This document shows, one piece after another, positions 8,101 to 16,624 of a DNA stretch of 64,000 bases (the stretch's first letter is position 1; the number at the start of each line of letters is the position of its first letter). This stretch comes from Billgrantia gudaonensis (GTDB taxonomy: Bacteria > Pseudomonadota > Gammaproteobacteria > Pseudomonadales > Halomonadaceae): the NCBI RefSeq assembly GCF_900100195.1, contig NZ_FNES01000007.1:1-64000 (forward strand), given 5' to 3'. Made by a program: the position numbers and the translations under genes. The notes beneath the pieces were generated by a model. It was given only the letters and a program-made list of their open reading frames with translations, had not been told where the DNA came from and did no database searches.

Positions 8101-9045
8101 CTCGCCCTCGGCCCACTCGCGCAGTGCGCCCAGCCAGTTGGCGCGGCTCTTGGCGTTGAAGCTCTGCCCTTTGAAGGCCTTGCGCCGGGCGGCGTCTTCC
8201 AGGGCCGGTTCGAGTTCGTCGAGCCAGGCGGCCCAGGGCGCCTTGAGCTCGGCCAGGCGCGCGTCGCGCTCGGCCCGGGCGGCGGCCAGGGTCTCGGCGG
8301 GGGGCGGGGCGTCGTGATCGAGGGCAGCGTCTCTGTTTCTATGAAGCGCTTCGCTATGGGGCAGCAGCGGGCGCACGGCGGCGTAGAGCGGGCACCGGCC
8401 CTCGGTGGGGGCATCCCAGTACTGGGTGATCTCGGCCAGCGCCTCGGCATCCAGCGGGTAGTAGAAGCTGCGCCAGTAGTCGCGCACCACTTCCTGTTCG
8501 AGTTCGCTCTGGTCGGTCTCCAGCTCCAGCGAGAACAGGCTGCCGCTGTCGAAGGCGTGCTCGCGCAGCATGCGGTAGCACCAGCTGTGGATGGTGGAGA
8601 CGGCGGCTTCGTCCATCCACTCGGCGGCCAGTTGCAAGCGCCGCGCGCAGGCGGGCCAGCTGGCTGGGTCGTATTGGTCGCGAAGGGCGACAAGCAGTGG
8701 GTCCAAGTCATCCGGCGGGGCTGTCCCCGGCGCCCCGTCAGGCTCCTGCAGAAAGGCCTCCGCTGCCTCCACCAGGCGCGTGCGGATGCGCTCGCGCAGC
8801 TCCTGGGTGGCGGCGTTGGTGAAGGTCACCACCAGGATTTCCGGCGGCGTCAGGGGGCGTGAGAAGGCCGTCTCATCCTCGGTCGAGTGGGCGCCGAGCG
8901 CCAGGCGCACGTAGAGCAGGGCGATGGTGAAGGTCTTGCCGGTGCCGGCGCTGGCTTCGATCAGGCGGCTGCCGTGGAGTGGAAACGTCAATGCATCCAG
9001 CTCGACGGGCTGCGCGGACGAATCACTGCGTTGCAGGCTGCTCAT
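5101..9045 (-). CDS. recB: RecBCD exonuclease V beta subunit, 3'-5' helicase-nuclease RecB
   Basis: RecB supplies the 3'-5' helicase motor and the only nuclease site of RecBCD, and loads RecA after Chi. The start at 9045 overlaps the recC stop as ATGA. Helicase motifs seen are EASAGTGKTFTIA (Walker A), VTFTNAATQEL, ALVDEFQDTDPVQ, LIGDPKQAIYAFRGADI, VITIHKSKGLEYP and YVALTRARHATW. The nuclease domain near the C-terminus shows GFIDLVFEHRGRYYVLDWKSN and QAALYLLALHRLL. At 1314 residues it is longer than E. coli RecB (1180). Part of the extra length, about residues 1015-1056, is a repeat-encoded insert directly before the HRFPRGPGPGTFLHGLLE motif that opens the nuclease domain. Confidence 0.96.
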   Translation of the reverse strand: MSSLQRSDSSAQPVELDALTFPLHGSRLIEASAGTGKTFTIALLYVRLALGAHSTEDETAFSRPLTPPEILVVTFTNAATQELRERIRTRLVEAAEAFLQEPDGAPGTAPPDDLDPLLVALRDQYDPASWPACARRLQLAAEWMDEAAVSTIHSWCYRMLREHAFDSGSLFSLELETDQSELEQEVVRDYWRSFYYPLDAEALAEITQYWDAPTEGRCPLYAAVRPLLPHSEALHRNRDAALDHDAPPPAETLAAARAERDARLAELKAPWAAWLDELEPALEDAARRKAFKGQSFNAKSRANWLGALREWAEGEAIRPALTPTAWKRLTPEGMAEIWKEGTPPLPEAWQALAALPEALASLPEPRADLLIHAVQWCRARLEREQERRAEMGPNDLLTHLDRALNGPSAEALAQRIRQQFPVALVDEFQDTDPVQYRIFDRVYRLAENSPETGVFLIGDPKQAIYAFRGADIHTYLQARRDTAGRHVTLGTNYRSSAAMVAAVNRCFAFAEAHPPGAFLFKESDGSNPVPFTAVKAKGRQDALTVDGQPQPAMTLWQLDADEALGKGAYMGEMAERCASRMVALLEGGRRFDAGFDDGERFRALAPSDMAVLVNGINEAREIRRALARRGVKSVYLSDKDKVFASPMAGELEAWLRACADPEDDRLLRAALATPSLGLDLADLDRLQQDELAWEARVLQFRDYHRLWQRQGVLPLVRRLMSDFEVPGRLLATGPASEGERHLTDLLHLGELLQHASQELDGEHALIRFLAEAIADPDDQGEAHKLRLESDADLVQVITIHKSKGLEYPLVFLPFIGNHRPTKPDDSPLRWHDAEGQLRLSLTADEATLAIAERERLGEDLRKLYVALTRARHATWLGIAPLKGLEASALGQLLSNGESLTPENLGDKLTALKGNEPAIAIQPAPPATAERFTPAQGDGELGEARLPKRPAREQWWIASYSALRIGGTLLEPQAAPASTDLPESPGESETLPEPTTPLEATAFEVMDEPRDRTDPDMERHRAMARQGDISRESGVYKPVNEHFERDINAVWPSADRSMHRFPRGPGPGTFLHGLLEWAGQHGFARAAEDAAQREDMLARRTQLRGWTGWLETLDGWLGGLLSTPLPLPDAGPLRLSELTDYQVEMEFWFAAHRVSTQALDAPVSAHTLAGAPRPALDADTLNGMLKGFIDLVFEHRGRYYVLDWKSNHLGPDDDAYTPAAMRGAMAKKRYDLQAALYLLALHRLLAARLPNYDYDRHIGGSLTVFLRGIGPATASDGRGVHAERPPRALIETLDALFQGHGPTATAHSTDAEAPA
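5876..6000. repeat. in-frame imperfect palindromic repeat inside recB (copy 2)
   Basis: A 125-bp element bounded by ATGGAACG (5876-5883) and its perfect complement CGTTCCAT (5993-6000). Inner paired arms are CGGCCAT against ATGGCCAG-type words and GATATCTCGC near 5909 against GCGAGATATC near 5958. The centre is TGCTCATTTAC, 4 bp, TTGTAAACTCCGC. It matches the recD copy through the core and several flanking words. It is read through in the recB frame, giving VNEHFERDINAV, which resembles the VNEQFEEGSNAV of RecD. Confidence 0.88.
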
Positions 9046-12000
9046 TGGCCACCTCCCCGGTTGCCTTTCCCTTTGACTGCCAGATAGAGCGGCGTCAGCA
9101 GCCGTTCGGCGAGCGCGGCGAAGTCGTCGCCATCGTCCGTCGCGGTGGCCATCAGGGCGGCGAAGTCGGGCCACTGGCGGGCGAGATAGGCGTTGCGTTC
9201 GCCCTCGCCGCTGGAAAAACCGTCGCCTTCGTAGGCCTTGCGGGCGGCCTGCCAGGCGTCGCTGTCGGGACCATTGTTGGCGACCGAGCCGTCGCGTTCG
9301 TCGACCTTGCCGAGCCAGGCGAAGGCCGTGTCGCAGGCCAGTGGCAGCGGCTGGCGCATGCCGGCCTGCCAGGCGGCGATCACGTGGCCGAGTCGCTCTC
9401 GTGCCGTCTCCGCTTCCAGCGGCGGCAGGGTGACGTGGCCGGCCTTGGAGAGCAGCTCGGTGGTCAGCGGCGCGGCGAGGTTGCCGGCCAGGTGGGCGAC
9501 CCAGGGGCGCACCAACTGGGCCCAGCGGTACTGGCCCCGGCCGCGGCTCTGGCCGATCAGGCTGCTGCTGGAGAGCAGCAGGCGGCAGCGGTGGCCGGCG
9601 TCGTCCCTGCGCAACTGGTCCAGCCAGTCTTCCAGCGGCGGGGCGGTGCGGGTGGGCAGGTCGAGACGCACCGCCTCGGGCTCCTCTACCGCATGGGGCC
9701 AGGCATCGAGCGCTTCTCGGTAGGCCTCGAACAGCGCTTCCATGGGCTCGGCGAGGCTTTCGCGCATGCGGCTGGCGAAGGCGCCCATGGCGAGCACTCC
9801 CTGGCCTTCCAGGCGGGCCAGGGTGTCGTGCAGCGCCGGCTCGCGAGGCTCGCCCGCATCGATGGCGCGGCGCTGGGCCTGAATCAGGGCATCCTGCAGT
9901 TGCCAGTGGGTCAGGCCGTCGAGGGTGAAGGGTTCGTGGTCGAGGCTGGTGATGTCCTCGCGTTCGAGGAAGACCTTCAGGCGGGTATTGAAGAAGGCTT
10001 TCGCGGGGTCGCGCAGGAAACTGCCCAACTGGGCCAGGGTGAGCGGATTTTCCTGCTCGAAAGCGGCGAGGGGGCCCGTGACGCTTTGAAGGGCTTCGAT
10101 TCCCTCTTCCGTACCCGCTGGATGCACATCCCGCCACTCATGGGCATAGGTGAACAGCCGCCGGGTCGAGACGTCGCGCTCGGCCTGCTGCGCCTCGGTG
10201 GGGAAGTAAGTGCGGCTGAACGGCTGCAGCGGGTGCTCGGTGGTCAGCGCGGCGAGCAGGCCGCCGCTTTCCGCTTTCCTCTCGACCTGCCAGCCGGCGG
10301 CGAGGTGGTCGCGCAGTTGGCCGACCAGCACCGAGGGCGGCTTCTCGGCGTTGTCGACGATGCTGCGCCCCACCCAACTGACGTAGAGCTGGCGGCGCGC
10401 CGAAAGCAGCGCCTCGAGGAACAGGTAGCGGTCGTCCTCGCGGCGCGAGCGGTCGCCGGGGCGGTAGTCGCCGTGCATCAGGTCGATGTCCAACGGCGGC
10501 TGGCTGCGCGGGTAGTCGCCGTCGTTCATGCCCAGCAGGCAGACCCGCTGGAAGGGGATGGCACGCATCGGCATCAGGGTGGCGAAGTTGACCGCACCGG
10601 CCAGAAAGCGTTGCGAAAGGCTGTGCTCGTCGATCTGCGCAAGCCAGTGCTCGCGGACCACGGAGAGCGGCAGTTCGCGGGTCAGGCCGGCCTCGTGGGC
10701 GCTCTCCTGGAACGTCTGCAGGCCCTGCTCGAGACGCGAGAGCAGCAGGCTGTCGGCAGCGTCGTCGGCCTGGAAGCAGGCCTCCAGCAGTTCGCGCAGT
10801 ATCGCCACCCAGTCGTCCACGTCATGCGGTTCGCGCAGCCGCTGCCACTGGGTTTCGAGGGTCTCCAGCAACTGCGCCAGGGGGCCGGCCAGGCTCGCCT
10901 CCAGGCCGCCGATGTCGTCGAAGGGCTCGATGCCCTGCCAGGCGCCGCCGCTGTTGCCCACCGCATAGCCGAGCAGCAGCCGGCGCAGGCCGAAGGCCCA
11001 GGTGTTCTGCTCCATGCCCTCGGGCAGGTCGAGGCTGCCGCGCTGGCGGGCGTCGAGCCCCCAGCGAATGCCGGCCCCCTCGATCCAGCGGGCCAGCGTG
11101 GGCAGGTCCGCCTCGGCCAGCCCGAAGCGGGAGCGCAGCGCCGGCACCTCCAGCAGGTCGAGCAGGTCGCTCACCGCGAAGCGCAACTCCGGCAGGCGCA
11201 GCAGCGTTTCCAGGGCCACCAGCAGCGCCGCGCGGTGGCGGTCGGCCTGGTCGGAGAGAGTGAAGGGAATGTGGCGCGCATCGTCGCTGGGGTATTGCCC
11301 GAACACCGCCTGGATGTGCGGGGCGTAGTGGTCGATGTCCGGCACCATGACGATCACGTCCCGGGGCCGGAGCGTCGAATCCTTGCTGAAGGCGTCGAGC
11401 AGCTGGTCGTGGAGGATCTCCACTTCGCGCTGTGGCCCGTGGGCGACGTGAAAGACGATGGAGTCGTCGCGGCTCGGGTCCACCGCCGGCCAGGTGTCGC
11501 GGGTCTCGGCTAGCGGGCGCAGCGCGCGGATGTCGTCCTGCAGTTGCTGCAGCAGCAGGCCCGGGCCATCGTCGGGCACGCAGGGTTCGAAGAGGTCGAT
11601 GCGCAGCGCCTCGCGCTCGAACAGCCCCTGGTAGGCGCCGGCGTCGTCGTGCTCGTCCAGCAGGCGCAGGTAGTCGCGGCCCTGCTTGCCCCAGGCGGCC
11701 AGCAGCGGCTGGGCGTGCAGGTGCAACGCCTCTTCTCCGTCGCCGTCGCCCAGCACGTCGAGGCGCTCAGGCATGCCGGCACGGCGTCGCTGACGGCGGC
11801 GCTGGGCGCGCAGCAGTTCCTTGTGCTCGATGATGTCGGCCCAGTAGTGCTCGCAGGGATTGTGCACGCACAGCAACACCTGGCTGACCCGGGCGATGGC
11901 GGCCAGCGCTTCGAGCGCCTGCTGGGGCAGCGAGGAGATGCCGAACACCACCACCCGACGCGGCAGTCCGCGGGGCCGATTCTCCGCCGTGAGCGATTCG

Positions 12001-12692
12001 GCGGCGGCGAGAAAGCGCCGATGCACCCGGGCGCGGCTGGCGTCGATGCCGGTCGGCCCGTGGGTGGCAGCCACGTCGTCGCAGATGGCTCGCCATAGGG
12101 CCGGCTGCCAGCGCTGGGCCGCGTCCAGCGGCCGGGCCTCGCCGCGGGCGGAGATCACCACGTCCTCGCCCGCCGCCCAGGCGTCCAGCCAGTCGGCGCG
12201 GTAGACCTGGTACTGGTCGAAAAGGTCGGCCAAACGCTCGGCGAGCTGGTGGTGGCGGCGAAGGTCGGCGTCGTCCGCCAGGAAGCGTGCCAGGGGTGCG
12301 AAGGCGGGCTCATCCATCAGGCCCGGGAGCAGGCGCAGCAGCCGCCACACCAGGCGCGTCTTGTCGAAGGGCGACGTGGCGGGCACCGCCTCGGCGCTGC
12401 CTTCTACCTGCTCCACCACCGCGCGGTAGGCCTGCCACAGAAAGCGCGCCGGCAGGGTGGCGTCCAGCGCGGCGGCGATGCCCGCGCCATCGTCGGCGGC
12501 GTCCTCGGCCAGGGCCAGCTTCAGCCACTGGCCGATGCCGTTGCTCTGTACCAGGATCGTCTCGTTCTCCAGCGGCCCCAGCGGGTGGCGGGTCATCCAC
12601 TCCACCGCCAGGCTGCGCAGGGCCTCCAGGCGGTTGCCGTGAATGACCATGAAGCCGGGTTCGAGGGGGGCGGCGTGGGAGGCCGGGAGCAT
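9042..12692 (-). CDS. recC: RecBCD exonuclease V gamma subunit, Chi-recognition RecC
   Basis: RecC scaffolds RecBCD, splits the duplex and recognises Chi through an inactivated helicase-like fold. The 1216-residue product begins MLPASHAAPLEPGFMVIHGN and shows the family signatures VQSNGIGQWLKLALA near the N-terminus, VFGISSLPQQALE, HNPCEHYWADI, DVIVMVPDIDHYAPHIQAVF and RVCLLGMNDGDYPRSQPP. It lacks an intact Walker A, as expected. It is the first gene of the leftward recC-recB-recD operon. ptrA, which sits between recC and recB in enterics, is absent. The start at 12692 has alternatives a few codons inside (the ATG before VIHGN). Confidence 0.96.
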   Translation of the reverse strand: MLPASHAAPLEPGFMVIHGNRLEALRSLAVEWMTRHPLGPLENETILVQSNGIGQWLKLALAEDAADDGAGIAAALDATLPARFLWQAYRAVVEQVEGSAEAVPATSPFDKTRLVWRLLRLLPGLMDEPAFAPLARFLADDADLRRHHQLAERLADLFDQYQVYRADWLDAWAAGEDVVISARGEARPLDAAQRWQPALWRAICDDVAATHGPTGIDASRARVHRRFLAAAESLTAENRPRGLPRRVVVFGISSLPQQALEALAAIARVSQVLLCVHNPCEHYWADIIEHKELLRAQRRRQRRRAGMPERLDVLGDGDGEEALHLHAQPLLAAWGKQGRDYLRLLDEHDDAGAYQGLFEREALRIDLFEPCVPDDGPGLLLQQLQDDIRALRPLAETRDTWPAVDPSRDDSIVFHVAHGPQREVEILHDQLLDAFSKDSTLRPRDVIVMVPDIDHYAPHIQAVFGQYPSDDARHIPFTLSDQADRHRAALLVALETLLRLPELRFAVSDLLDLLEVPALRSRFGLAEADLPTLARWIEGAGIRWGLDARQRGSLDLPEGMEQNTWAFGLRRLLLGYAVGNSGGAWQGIEPFDDIGGLEASLAGPLAQLLETLETQWQRLREPHDVDDWVAILRELLEACFQADDAADSLLLSRLEQGLQTFQESAHEAGLTRELPLSVVREHWLAQIDEHSLSQRFLAGAVNFATLMPMRAIPFQRVCLLGMNDGDYPRSQPPLDIDLMHGDYRPGDRSRREDDRYLFLEALLSARRQLYVSWVGRSIVDNAEKPPSVLVGQLRDHLAAGWQVERKAESGGLLAALTTEHPLQPFSRTYFPTEAQQAERDVSTRRLFTYAHEWRDVHPAGTEEGIEALQSVTGPLAAFEQENPLTLAQLGSFLRDPAKAFFNTRLKVFLEREDITSLDHEPFTLDGLTHWQLQDALIQAQRRAIDAGEPREPALHDTLARLEGQGVLAMGAFASRMRESLAEPMEALFEAYREALDAWPHAVEEPEAVRLDLPTRTAPPLEDWLDQLRRDDAGHRCRLLLSSSSLIGQSRGRGQYRWAQLVRPWVAHLAGNLAAPLTTELLSKAGHVTLPPLEAETARERLGHVIAAWQAGMRQPLPLACDTAFAWLGKVDERDGSVANNGPDSDAWQAARKAYEGDGFSSGEGERNAYLARQWPDFAALMATATDDGDDFAALAERLLTPLYLAVKGKGNRGGGQ

Positions 12693-12793
12693 GGGCGATT
12701 CCTTCGCAGGCTGCGTCTAGTTGGCATGGTGCCACAGGGCAGGGCGAGATGGGCTACCATCCAACCTTCGCCCCATGAACGGAGACGCATGCC

Positions 12794-13447
12794 ATGAGCG
12801 ATTACCTGCTGGAAGAAGACGGGCTCAGCCCGGGCAAGATCTACCGACTGCTCTCGGGCAGCGTGTGCCCGCGCCCCATCGCCTGGGTTTCCACCCTGGA
12901 CGCCCGGGGCAACGCCAACCTGGCGCCGTTTTCGTTCTTCAACGTGGTGAGCGTCAATCCGCCGGTGCTGGGGTTCTCGCCGCTGCTCGACGGCGACGCC
13001 AACCCCAAGGACACCATCCGCAACCTCGAGGAGGTGGGGGAGTGCGTGGTGCACATCGGCGGCGAGGGGCTGGTCGCGGAGATGAACGCCACCAGCGCAG
13101 GGCTGGACCACGGCGAGGACGAGTTCGTTCACGTCGGGCTCGAGAAGGCGGCGATGGCCGGGATCTCGGTGCCGCGGGTGGCGAGCGCGCCGGTGGCTTT
13201 CGGTTGCCGGCTGCGCGAGATCGTCCGCTTCGGCGACCGGCCGCTGGCCGGCAATCTGGTGCTCGCCGAGGTGGTGTCGATCCACGTCGACGACGCCCTG
13301 TGGGACGGCCGCCACGTCAGCGTCGAGGAGCTGCGGCCCATCGGGCGCATGGCCGGCAACGACTATGCGCGCTGCACCGACCGCTTCGAGGTGGAGCGCC
13401 CCGAGTCGGGCAGTGCGATGAGCGGGCAGCGGCGCGGCGGTCGATGA
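12794..13447 (+). CDS. flavin reductase-like protein (FMN-binding split barrel)
   Basis: A 217-residue member of the flavin reductase / DIM6-NTAB family, which binds FMN in a split beta-barrel and usually reduces flavin with NAD(P)H or serves as a partner oxidoreductase. The N-terminal region has the family motif RPIAWVSTLDARGNANLAPFSFFN, shown here only in part (PRPIAWVST, ANLAPFSFFNVVS), followed by PPVLGFSP and KDTIRNLEE. It stands alone, divergent from recC with about 100 bp between starts. No partner monooxygenase is adjacent, so the substrate cannot be inferred. The extreme C-terminus (SGQRRGGR) is probably unstructured. Confidence 0.85.
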   Translation: MSDYLLEEDGLSPGKIYRLLSGSVCPRPIAWVSTLDARGNANLAPFSFFNVVSVNPPVLGFSPLLDGDANPKDTIRNLEEVGECVVHIGGEGLVAEMNATSAGLDHGEDEFVHVGLEKAAMAGISVPRVASAPVAFGCRLREIVRFGDRPLAGNLVLAEVVSIHVDDALWDGRHVSVEELRPIGRMAGNDYARCTDRFEVERPESGSAMSGQRRGGR

Positions 13448-13580
13448 TGTCTGCTAGGCCATTAGACCTTGGTCTGAGATTGGCAGTGTGCAAGGTTGGT
13501 GACAGGTTGGGCCTCTAAGGTTCTCGCTGACAGGCACATCGGCCTGACAACGAAAGCGATAACATGAGGTGAGTCACGCC

Positions 13581-14579
13581 ATGATCGAACAATTTGCAAA
13601 ACTCGGCGGAAAATCCCTGGCGGTCGGTGTCACGGCCATGCTGGCTTCGCTGGCCATGAGTGCACCGGCGGCGGCCGACTACCCCGACCGCCCGATCGAC
13701 CTGATCGTCGGCTTCGGTACCGGTGGCAGTGCCGACCGGATGACCCGCGCCATGTCCAACTACCTCTCCGAGGAGCTGGAAGTGCCGGTCCGGGTGACCA
13801 ATCGTCCCGGTGCTGGCACCCAGATTTCCGCGAATTACATCCTGTCCCAGCCGGACGACGGCTATACCGTCTACGCCTCCACCTTCGCCCCCTACCTGAC
13901 CAACACCATCCTGAATGGCGGGGCGGAGTACGAGATCGACGACTTCTCCTACATCAACCTGCAGTGGTTCGACCTGGATCTCATCGCGGCCAACGAGGAC
14001 ACCGGCTACGAGGATCTGCCGTCGCTGCTCGAGGCCATTCGCGAGAATCCCGGTGAAGTTCGCGCCTCGGTGGTGCAGGGCTCGGCCGGTCACATGATGG
14101 TGCGCCTGCTGCTCGAGGAAGCCGGCATCCCGCAGGACAACCTCAATCTGGTGACCTACAACAGCGGTGGCGAAGCACGCTCCGCCGTGGCGGGCGGCCA
14201 GGTCGATTTCACCTCCATCAGCGCTCAGGGCAGCGAGGGCATTCGCGAATTCCTCACGCCGCTGGCCATCGTCAACGACGAGCGTATCGACCAGTGGGAC
14301 GTGCCCACGGTGAACGAAGCGCTGGAGCCGCTCGACCTGGAAGTGCCCGTTCTGCAGGGTTCCATGCGCGGCTTTGCCGTCACCGCCGAGACCGAGCGCC
14401 AGTATCCCGAGCGCTATGAGGTCCTCGCCGAGGCGATTCAGAACACCTTGGCCCGCAAGGACGTCCAGGAGCACCTCTCCTCCAACGACATCGGCGGCGT
14501 GTGGGTCGGTCCCGAACGCTCCAACGAGCTGATGAAGACCAACTTCGAAGTCTTCAAGAAGTACGCCGACCTGCTCTGA
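13581..14579 (+). CDS. tctC: TTT-type tricarboxylate transporter substrate-binding protein (TctC/Bug family)
   Basis: A periplasmic solute receptor of the tripartite tricarboxylate transporter system, 332 residues. I place the start at the ATG at 13581, 9 bp after GAGGTG; a GTG at 13569 is open in frame but has no ribosome site. The signal peptide ends near MSAPAAA, followed by the family opening YPDRPIDLIVGFGTGGSADRM. Typical Bug motifs VTNRPGAGTQISANYILSQPDDGYT and FTSISAQGSEGIR are visible in part. It is followed by tctB, tctA and an AbrB-family gene in one operon, with a TctE/TctD-type pair convergent behind. The true substrate (citrate-like or other carboxylate) is not predictable. Confidence 0.93.
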   Translation: MIEQFAKLGGKSLAVGVTAMLASLAMSAPAAADYPDRPIDLIVGFGTGGSADRMTRAMSNYLSEELEVPVRVTNRPGAGTQISANYILSQPDDGYTVYASTFAPYLTNTILNGGAEYEIDDFSYINLQWFDLDLIAANEDTGYEDLPSLLEAIRENPGEVRASVVQGSAGHMMVRLLLEEAGIPQDNLNLVTYNSGGEARSAVAGGQVDFTSISAQGSEGIREFLTPLAIVNDERIDQWDVPTVNEALEPLDLEVPVLQGSMRGFAVTAETERQYPERYEVLAEAIQNTLARKDVQEHLSSNDIGGVWVGPERSNELMKTNFEVFKKYADLL

Positions 14580-14643
14580 GCGAACCCTTCAGCGAAGTGC
14601 GGCCCCGGTACCGTCGTGTACCGGGGCCGCCTGGAGTCGTCCC

Positions 14644-15099
14644 ATGTCTGCCAAGAAACGCGACTATGGGGATCTCTCGATCCTCATGGCCCTGGCGGTA
14701 TTCACCCTGTGGTATCTGATGGATGCCATCCGGGTTTCCTCGTCCGTCCAGAATCTGTTGCTCATTCTGCCGCTCTCCCTCGTGGTGCTGGCGATAGTGG
14801 CCCTCGAGGTGGTGCTGCGCGTGAAGCGGGGAACCCTGCTCCAGCGTCTGGAGGAAGAGGCCGAACCCCTGCATCGGACTCTGCCCGTGGTGGGCCTGTT
14901 CGCCGCCTATGTCATCTCCTTGGAAACGGTCGGTTTCGACGTGGCCACGGTGCTGTTCGTCGCGGCCTTTCTGGTGCTGAAGGGCGAGCGCAAGTGGCCG
15001 CTTCTGGCGGGCTACAGCCTGGCGTTCGGCTTCGGCGTGGCGTTCTTCTTCGCCCAGATGCTGCCGTATCCCATGCACATGCTGATCCTTCAGGGCTGA
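14644..15099 (+). CDS. tctB: TTT transporter small membrane subunit TctB
   Basis: A 151-residue membrane protein of the TctB family with four hydrophobic stretches: residues 12-28, 38-58, 80-98 and 100-145 in two parts. It forms the membrane complex with TctA and accepts substrate delivered by TctC. It lies 64 bp after tctC and 13 bp before tctA, in the standard C-B-A order. Family identity rests on topology, size and position, because TctB sequences are poorly conserved. Confidence 0.9.
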   Translation: MSAKKRDYGDLSILMALAVFTLWYLMDAIRVSSSVQNLLLILPLSLVVLAIVALEVVLRVKRGTLLQRLEEEAEPLHRTLPVVGLFAAYVISLETVGFDVATVLFVAAFLVLKGERKWPLLAGYSLAFGFGVAFFFAQMLPYPMHMLILQG

Positions 15100-15112
15100 G
15101 GAGGGGAACACC

Positions 15113-16621
15113 ATGATCGATCTTGCCGCCGTAGAGCAGGCGATGGCCCTGCTGTTCTCGAGTTTCTCGCCCTGGATGGTGGTCGTGCCGGGCATCGTCA
15201 TCGGGTTGGTGTTCGGCGCGACGCCGGGGCTGCAGATTTCCATGTCGATGGCCATCTTCCTGCCGATGACCCTCTACATGGATTTCGTGCAGGCGATGCT
15301 CTTCTTGACCGCCATCTTCACCGGGGGCTCGTTCGGTAGCGGCATCCCCGCCATTCTGATGAACATTCCCGGTACGTCGTCGGCGATCGCCACGGCGTTC
15401 GATGGCTATCCCATGGCCCGCCAGGGGCGACACAACCAGGCGCTCGGCGTGGCGCTGGTGTCGTCGGTGCTGGGCGTCCTGATGGGGTATCTGATCCTGT
15501 TCGTGATGATCCAGCCGCTGTCGTTCATGGTCCTGAAGCTGGGGCCGGCGGAAATGTTCGCGGTCATCCTGTGGGGCATGACGCTGATCGCCAGCCTCCG
15601 GGGCGAACAGGTCTTGAAGGGGTTGATGGCCGGCTTCGTCGGGCTGCTGGTGGGTACCATCGGCTTCAACGAGCTGGGCATGGCGCGCGGCACCATGGGG
15701 CAGGCCTACCTGCTCGACGGCGTGCCGGTGATCCCGGCGATGATGGGGATGTTCGCCGCCTCGGAGCTCTTCAAGTTGGCCAACAAGGGCTTCATCGTCG
15801 AATCCGAAGCGGCGCGAAAGGTGAAGATCTCGGAGATCTTCCAGGGCTTCAAGATGGCCGTCAGCTATCCCTGGGTGCTGATCCGAGGGGGGCTGATCGG
15901 CGTCTTCGTGGGTGCCGTGCCGGGCGTGGGGTCGTCGGTTTCCAACCTGCTCTCCTATGTCGAGACCCAGCGCCGCGACGAGGATCCCGACTCTTTCGGC
16001 AAGGGCAACCCCAAGGGCGTCGTCGCCTCGGAGTCGGCCAACAGCACCTCCGAGGCCGGCTCCATGGCGACCCTGCTGGCCCTGGGCATTCCCGGCGGCG
16101 GGGCCACGGCGGTGATGCTGGCGGCCTTCGCCATGCACAACATCACCGGGGGGCCGCAGTTCATCCGCCAGCAGACCGATGTGGTCTATGCCATCATCTT
16201 CGCCAACTTCGCCCAGGTCTTCCTGCTGGTCGTCATCGGGCTGCTGTTCATCCCGCTGCTCGCCAACATCGTCAAGGTACCGATGCGTTACCTGATCCCC
16301 TCGGTGCTGGTGCTGGCGGTGATGGGCTCCTTCGGGTTGACCGGCAACATGACGGGGCCGGCCACGGTGCTGGTGTTCTCGGTGGTGGGCTGGCTGTTTC
16401 GTCACTACGGCTATTCGGTGCCGGCGATGGTGATCGGAATGCTGTTGGGGGCCATGGCGGAGAAGTCGCTGCTGCACTCCTATCAGATCAGCGGCGGCGA
16501 CATCGCCTACGTGCTGGAGCGCCCCATGACGCTGGTCATCCTGGTGCTGCTGGTGCTGTCGCTATTCGGTCAGCGCCTGGCCAAACGGATCACGCGCCGT
16601 CAGCCGCGGGCGAGCGCCTGA
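15113..16621 (+). CDS. tctA: TTT transporter large permease subunit TctA
   Basis: A 502-residue polytopic inner-membrane protein with the TctA signatures FGATPGLQISMSMAIFLPMT and GGSFGSGIPAILMNIPGTSS near the N-terminus, and GVVASESANSTSEAGSM, LGIPGGGATAVMLAAF in the second half, the paired glycine-rich motifs of this family. The start follows a GGAGGGGA ribosome site. It carries out substrate translocation coupled to an ion gradient. Its stop lies only 3 bp before the next gene, which indicates cotranscription. Confidence 0.95.
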   Translation: MIDLAAVEQAMALLFSSFSPWMVVVPGIVIGLVFGATPGLQISMSMAIFLPMTLYMDFVQAMLFLTAIFTGGSFGSGIPAILMNIPGTSSAIATAFDGYPMARQGRHNQALGVALVSSVLGVLMGYLILFVMIQPLSFMVLKLGPAEMFAVILWGMTLIASLRGEQVLKGLMAGFVGLLVGTIGFNELGMARGTMGQAYLLDGVPVIPAMMGMFAASELFKLANKGFIVESEAARKVKISEIFQGFKMAVSYPWVLIRGGLIGVFVGAVPGVGSSVSNLLSYVETQRRDEDPDSFGKGNPKGVVASESANSTSEAGSMATLLALGIPGGGATAVMLAAFAMHNITGGPQFIRQQTDVVYAIIFANFAQVFLLVVIGLLFIPLLANIVKVPMRYLIPSVLVLAVMGSFGLTGNMTGPATVLVFSVVGWLFRHYGYSVPAMVIGMLLGAMAEKSLLHSYQISGGDIAYVLERPMTLVILVLLVLSLFGQRLAKRITRRQPRASA

Positions 16622-16624
16622 CCG

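Noticed and set aside
14912..16477. Very long antisense frames opposite tctA, recBCD, ilvD and other genes (hundreds of codons)
   Set aside because: They are shadows of high-GC genes: His/Arg/Gln-rich low-complexity translations with no domains, while the sense strand has clear family motifs.
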